This document shows, piece after piece, positions 59,550 through 64,000 of a DNA stretch of 64,000 bases. Location of the stretch: NCBI RefSeq assembly GCF_963678975.1, contig NC_089280.1, forward strand, positions 18,467,863 to 18,531,862, given 5' to 3'. The notes under the pieces were generated by a model. It was not told where the DNA came from, searched no databases, and was given only the letters and a program-made list of their open reading frames with translations. The translations under genes were made by a program, and so were the position numbers. The DNA is from Dysidea avara. Lineage: Eukaryota; Porifera; Demospongiae; Dictyoceratida; Dysideidae. Position 1 is the first letter of the stretch. Each line of letters begins with the position of its first letter.

Positions 59550-62110
59550 CATTCTCGAAAACAAATGTTTCAATCTGAACGAAACTTTCAGAACAGTTTA
59601 AAGACACATTGCCCTACATGCCAAGCGAGTATTGCGGAAAAAAACAATCTGGGATTTGTATTTGGCCTCTAGGTCGACTGAGGACGACTGAAACTTCGTT
59701 TGGTGCTGAAATCACGACTGTAGGTAGGCATTCCAGCCCGATTTTTAAATTTTGGAAAAACAGGCTTTTTATATGCTCAATAGATAGAGTATTGATTGCC
59801 GATCTCAGAAATATATAGTTTGTTGGGTTGGAATTAGTTACTTTGGCATGCACAGTGCTTAAAAACTAAAAAAAGGTACATTTTTTCTCCAGGGCTCCCC
59901 ATACATTTTAAAGGGAAAAATGGCACAATTGAATCAGGAAGCCATCTAGCAATCTGGACTATCTTGAAACTGCAGTTGCTTCTAGCTGCAAGTTTGTACA
60001 TGTAATGAGAGTAACTTCAGGTCTTATTGGATCTCAACGATCTTTGTATACTTTGTGGTGAGCAAATATGCTTCACCTATTGCACACTTCTCAATACAAT
60101 GGTGTATACCCATATAGGCAAGTGGCTATCTCAAGTTGGTAAAAACATCAAGTTAACAACTTATAAAGGTAAACAACTAAAGTGGAGGTGCCACAATGAT
60201 GCAACAATACCTAAGGTGGAGTTGTGGTTCAATTATGGCATTGTTATGCCGACTTTGAAGTGGTTCATACTTTTGAGCTGATGACTCAGCCATCAGAAAA
60301 TTGCTCTGGAGCTGAAAATCGCTAACCCTAGTGAAGTAACTACGCACTTTAAAGTAAGCACCAGTGACTACCTTCCACCCGACAGTACGTTTTTTTAAGT
60401 TTTAAAGTATTCTACATATATTACAAGGCTTGAAAAGATTACAAAACAACACAAAATGTACTTATATGTAACGCACACGATAAAACTAAGATTTTCATGA
60501 TGATCAGCGTGTGGACAAACCCCACAGCGATTTTCATCCTCATTGGAGCTCAGATGACGGAGCAATCCCAAGTTAAACACGAGTTGTCATTTTGTGCCAG
60601 GGTTCTATTGGGGAATATACGGAGAATTTTTTTATTTAAAAAATCTCGGATACTGGAATGCCTACTGTAGGGTAATCATGTATGGTGAAATCGATGATGT
60701 GAATCTTGAGGTGATTGAGTGAATACTGAAGCGATAACAGGGCGATCAATGTTCGGAATGCACAAAGGAACGCAAGGCATACACCTGCGGTTGCGTCTAA
60801 CCGCATGCGATAAAAAAAAATTAAAAAAAAAAAAAATGAAACTTCCCCACCCTTAGATGTCGGCAACCTCGATCACGAAACAATCGGCATGGATTTGCTT
60901 CACTGCCTGTGTGGTAGTTACTAGTGACACAATGAGTTCAACTCCAGAGTTTCAGAGGGATAGCGTAAGTGACGGGTGGATTACAGGAAGGCCGAATTTG
61001 ACAACGTTCGTTCATGTAAAATCCTCACGTAGTGGTCGCGTCATTTATTGTCTGCGGCGCGCGTTTCTGCTTTACTGGCCGCGCGACTCACTACCGTGAG
61101 TCTTGATTTTGTTCCACAATTGGATATAATTAATGCTGCATCTATATTACTATTATAGATACAAGGGTGCATGCATATAATAGTTATTTAACAGGTTTTA
61201 CAACAAAGCCATAACTGAACGGTACATATGTCACAGTACCCCTCTAAAAATCACATAAAGTTTCCTATTAGATGGAAACCTTTAGTATACATGGCTATCA
61301 CAGTTTGTAATGTATATTGTATTACACTGTAGTTGATGATGTATAATACAATATCAGCTTAATTCAAAAGAACGTGATCTGTGATTACTGAGTCTTTAGT
61401 CCTGTCAAAATCATATTTTGATATGCAAACTGCATTTCCTTGGTTAAATGCTGCACCTTCAATAGTAGCCACACTTGAGTGGTGCACAATTGATTTTGAA
61501 AATAAGGGATTAAACATCATTTTTGAGCATTGCGTGGTGATCAATTTTAAACAGTTGCTGTATCAAATTTTGGAGCCATGGTAATAAATGCTGTGGTATT
61601 TAACCAAGTGAATATGGTATTTAATAATTATTGTTTTGCATATTGACAAAACCTGGCATACATGCAGAGCCAATTCTTCGATTTTAACTACTTATAACTT
61701 ACCACTCAGTATGCTATTGATCTACAACTTTTCACACAAGTCTTTCTCTGCGTTATGCAGTATATGATAGATCAAAATTTGAAGTAATAGTGCATAGTCT
61801 AAAGTCACAAATTTAGATGTGTGGAAACCTTGTTTTGTCAAATCCGGTCACATTATATATATAATATTGGCAATTTCATGGAAATATGAATTTGTGCGGA
61901 TAAAGTAGTTAATGACTACCAAATCACATAGCTTATGCAAGTCAATGCCTCATTATATAAGGCACAGCCTCCATAATCAATTCATCCATGTGGTCATTAA
62001 TATGTTCCACTTGGGTGACTCATCTGTGAGTGTAGGTATATAACTGCAGCTTGGTGTGAATTTTGATCATGGATATATAACTGACATAAGAACAACAACA
62101 AGGTGATATT
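59550..62110. other. No supported gene; one CpG-richer patch
   Basis: The stretch 60840-61100 is noticeably richer in CpG than its surroundings and carries an 80-codon plus-strand ORF (60857-61099) ending beside a GTGAGT donor-like site. It could be a first exon near a promoter, but the peptide is unrecognised and no second exon can be joined. A poly-A run lies at about 60810-60836. 61810-61855 is a solo end of the TGTGACCGGATTTG family. Confidence 0.35.
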
Positions 62111-62117
62111 TTATATA

Positions 62118-63165
62118 GTTATACAACGGCCACGAGTGCTCTGCCTGATATAAACGCACGAGCCTGAGGGCCGTTAGGCCCGAAGGCAAGTGCGTTTATA
62201 CAGGCAGAGCACGACACGTTGTATAACTGTTATGTACCACTCACCTAATAGGTGGGGAGAGTCTCACAAGACAGCTGTAACACTTATAAAGGCCAGGTTT
62301 CTAACTTCGATTGTGGGTAACCAAGCCGGACGTTGCGATGACGTTCCCCCTGCAGTACTGCAGCCACCTGAGATATTGAAAGCTAGTACGCTATGGGTTA
62401 TATCACTAACCTGCATTCGCTGTTCGACTCTCCTCTCATTATGTAGTGCTCAACATGCCAGCGTGATCACTCAATCGCCATATAGACTAAGCGCCAGACT
62501 AATCGCCATAGTGATTCCCTCGAGCGAAAAAAAAGTAGCTAAATAGACGTTTTAAGTAAACAAAACCCAACTACTAAACGATACTAGTCTAATTCTTACT
62601 ATTCACACTGGCTAAACTCGAATCTGGTGGCATGACAAAACTGGTTACCACAATCGAACGTAAAGGTTAGTATTATTTAGAATATATTTGTTTTATTGAG
62701 TCATTGTCGAAGTGGACTACAGTTTAATCTGGGCTAAGATGGCACCAGACTAGTAAGGTGTATAAGTACGTTTATATATATATATATATGTAGACTAGAG
62801 TTGTGGCCACCCGTGTTGGCTTTTTCGATCGCCATTGGCTGCTTGTAAACATTATACGTATTGGTGACGTTATGGCCCACAATCGACCTTTATATGTCAG
62901 GCTATAAAAGAATTCGAGTGATCTGTGAAGTGTCCTTCCACCTATTAGGTGAGGTGTCGTAGTGGTCTTCGCCACCGGCACTTGTGCTATGCTGCATAAA
63001 ACCGCAGCCAGTGCAATATCTGTATATTGCACTACGGTCGGTGCATTATAACTTATAATGCACTCGTTGTGGTCTACAAAACCGCAACCAGTGCGCTATA
63101 AGTTATAATGCACTCGCTGCAGTCTGCAGCAGTGCAATATACAAATTATGGCACTGGCGGTGCCT
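62118..63165. mobile_element. Composite inverted-repeat region with small palindromes
   Basis: 62118-62230 is an imperfect hairpin with arms beginning GTTATACAACG and CGTTGTATAAC around GAGGGCCGTTAGGCCC. 62235-62320 (CACCTAATAGGTGG … CGATTGTGGG) recurs in complement at 62875-62960. 63005-63150 carries paired palindromes GTGCATTATAACTTATAATG-type and TGCAATATACAG-type. The 118-codon ORF at 62190-62546 lies across the repeat and is not supported. The pattern suggests one non-coding transposon of about 1 kb. Confidence 0.55.
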
Positions 63166-63239
63166 TTGAACTGCCCCCGCAGAGTGGTACATATAAAAAA
63201 TATACTCCCTCTTGGGAGGGATATATTTTTGATATGCTA

Positions 63240-63369
63240 CAGTGAAACCACTAATACCTGTAATCCAGAATATGTCTGACATTGTTCTATGTACCAAAGC
63301 ACCTTTTCTATGTAACTGATGACATCCTACACAATTTCTAATTAGCATCAAATTATAGTGGTTTCACTG
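63240..63369. mobile_element. 130-bp MITE with CAGTGAAACCACTA ends and TA target duplication
   Basis: The ends CAGTGAAACCACTAAT and ATTATAGTGGTTTCACTG are inverted repeats, flanked by TA at 63238-63239 and 63370-63371. It resembles 58069-58244 at its tips only. Confidence 0.85.
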
Positions 63370-63371
63370 TA

Positions 63372-64000
63372 CCTCTGCTTTATTGTTTTGTATGTGTTTC
63401 TCTTTAGTGCATTCCTGAGCACTGATAGCAGTGCTATATGACGTTTATGCACCTTCTGCCTCCTTTGAAGTAAGGTGTGAAAGTGGTGTACAGTTGTATA
63501 TAGCTACATGAAATTGAAATACATGCAGCACAATCATTTTTGAATGCATATATACTTGGATTACTTGTGACTATACCTAAATCATGACATAATAATAGAG
63601 ACCAATATAAGTCAATGGTAGAGGTCATGCATTTCTACCAAGTTCATTCTAAATGAATATGTTTCAGATTACAGCAATGTTATATTATGAGAACAATCAG
63701 GCAGGACTAAACATGTCTTTGCAAGTTAAGTTTGTGCATCAGAAAACATGGAGACATGTGCATTTCAGCTACTTTAATTCACAGTTCAATTGTCAGGCTA
63801 ATGTTAATTTATTTCATTTGATGCTGTCAAGATCTCAGACGATGGATCTTTGCACTTTGTGTATGCCAAGTAGCTATATAGTAATACATAATAGGAAGCT
63901 CTTTAATAAAATTTAGTACATTCTTTTACTTTTGCTTCTAGAACAACCTTTCACAAGCTAGCTTAATTTACATATAATTTTCCTAATCCTTGTATTTATA
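63372..64000. other. No supported gene
   Basis: An 87-codon plus-strand ORF (63653-63916) is unrecognised and has no clear splice context. Nothing else is visible up to the window end. Confidence 0.45.

Noticed and set aside
62190..62546. 118-codon plus-strand ORF
   Set aside because: It spans the arm of a hairpin and an inverted-repeat body, with no homology I can see.

Overview
The window looks like nuclear DNA from an early-branching animal, most likely a demosponge. It is AT-rich, has no bacterial gene layout, and is crowded with short inverted-repeat elements. Its genes have small exons with GT-AG introns. The recognisable proteins are metazoan: laminin N-terminal, laminin EGF and laminin IV type B domains, CARD and Death domains, a VWA5A-like protein, a THAP domain and several reverse transcriptases. 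The species assignment is inference. Most short ORFs here are chance or repeat-derived.

Two multi-exon genes can be joined exon by exon, and every reading-frame phase agrees. (1) Minus strand, 46407 to 37744: a 21-exon gene, modelled at 1333 residues. It encodes a signal peptide, a laminin N-terminal domain, laminin EGF repeats, two laminin IV type B domains, a Ser/Thr-rich stalk, one membrane span and a tyrosine-rich tail with two NPAY motifs and one YxxM motif. It is in effect the short arm of a laminin beta chain turned into a cell-surface receptor. Seven consecutive exons are duplicated in tandem inside it. (2) Minus strand, 8289 to 2988: three exons encode a CARD, an Asp-rich linker and a Death domain, an apoptosis or innate-signalling adaptor architecture.

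The other coding remains are decayed: a VWA5A-like pseudogene (18.3-20.3 kb, plus), a frameshifted THAP domain (14.8-15.2 kb, plus), two oppositely oriented copies of an unrecognised protein segment (28.3-28.7 kb minus; 53.8-54.3 kb plus, frameshifted), two 5'-truncated LINE ends (21.1-21.8 and 46.9-47.4 kb), a third non-LTR reverse transcriptase with a C-terminal zinc-knuckle and nuclease-like region (47.6-49.5 kb, minus), a fourth reverse transcriptase with a Tudor-like insert (49.9-51.1 kb, minus), and the 3' end of an LTR retrotransposon (38.4-38.8 kb).

The rest is repeat landscape: foldback and MITE-type elements with TA, TTAA or 8-bp target duplications, nested hAT-like copies at 39.9-41.9 kb, a degenerate 30-bp-class tandem array at 9.8-10.7 kb, a long TG microsatellite, two inverted arrays of ACGCGT-centred palindromes at the ends of a 3.66-kb candidate element, and a short motif (core CTCTAATAGAGCAGTCA) scattered at about 17 sites. 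I saw no CRISPR array, no operon and no rRNA gene, and no intact tRNA gene.
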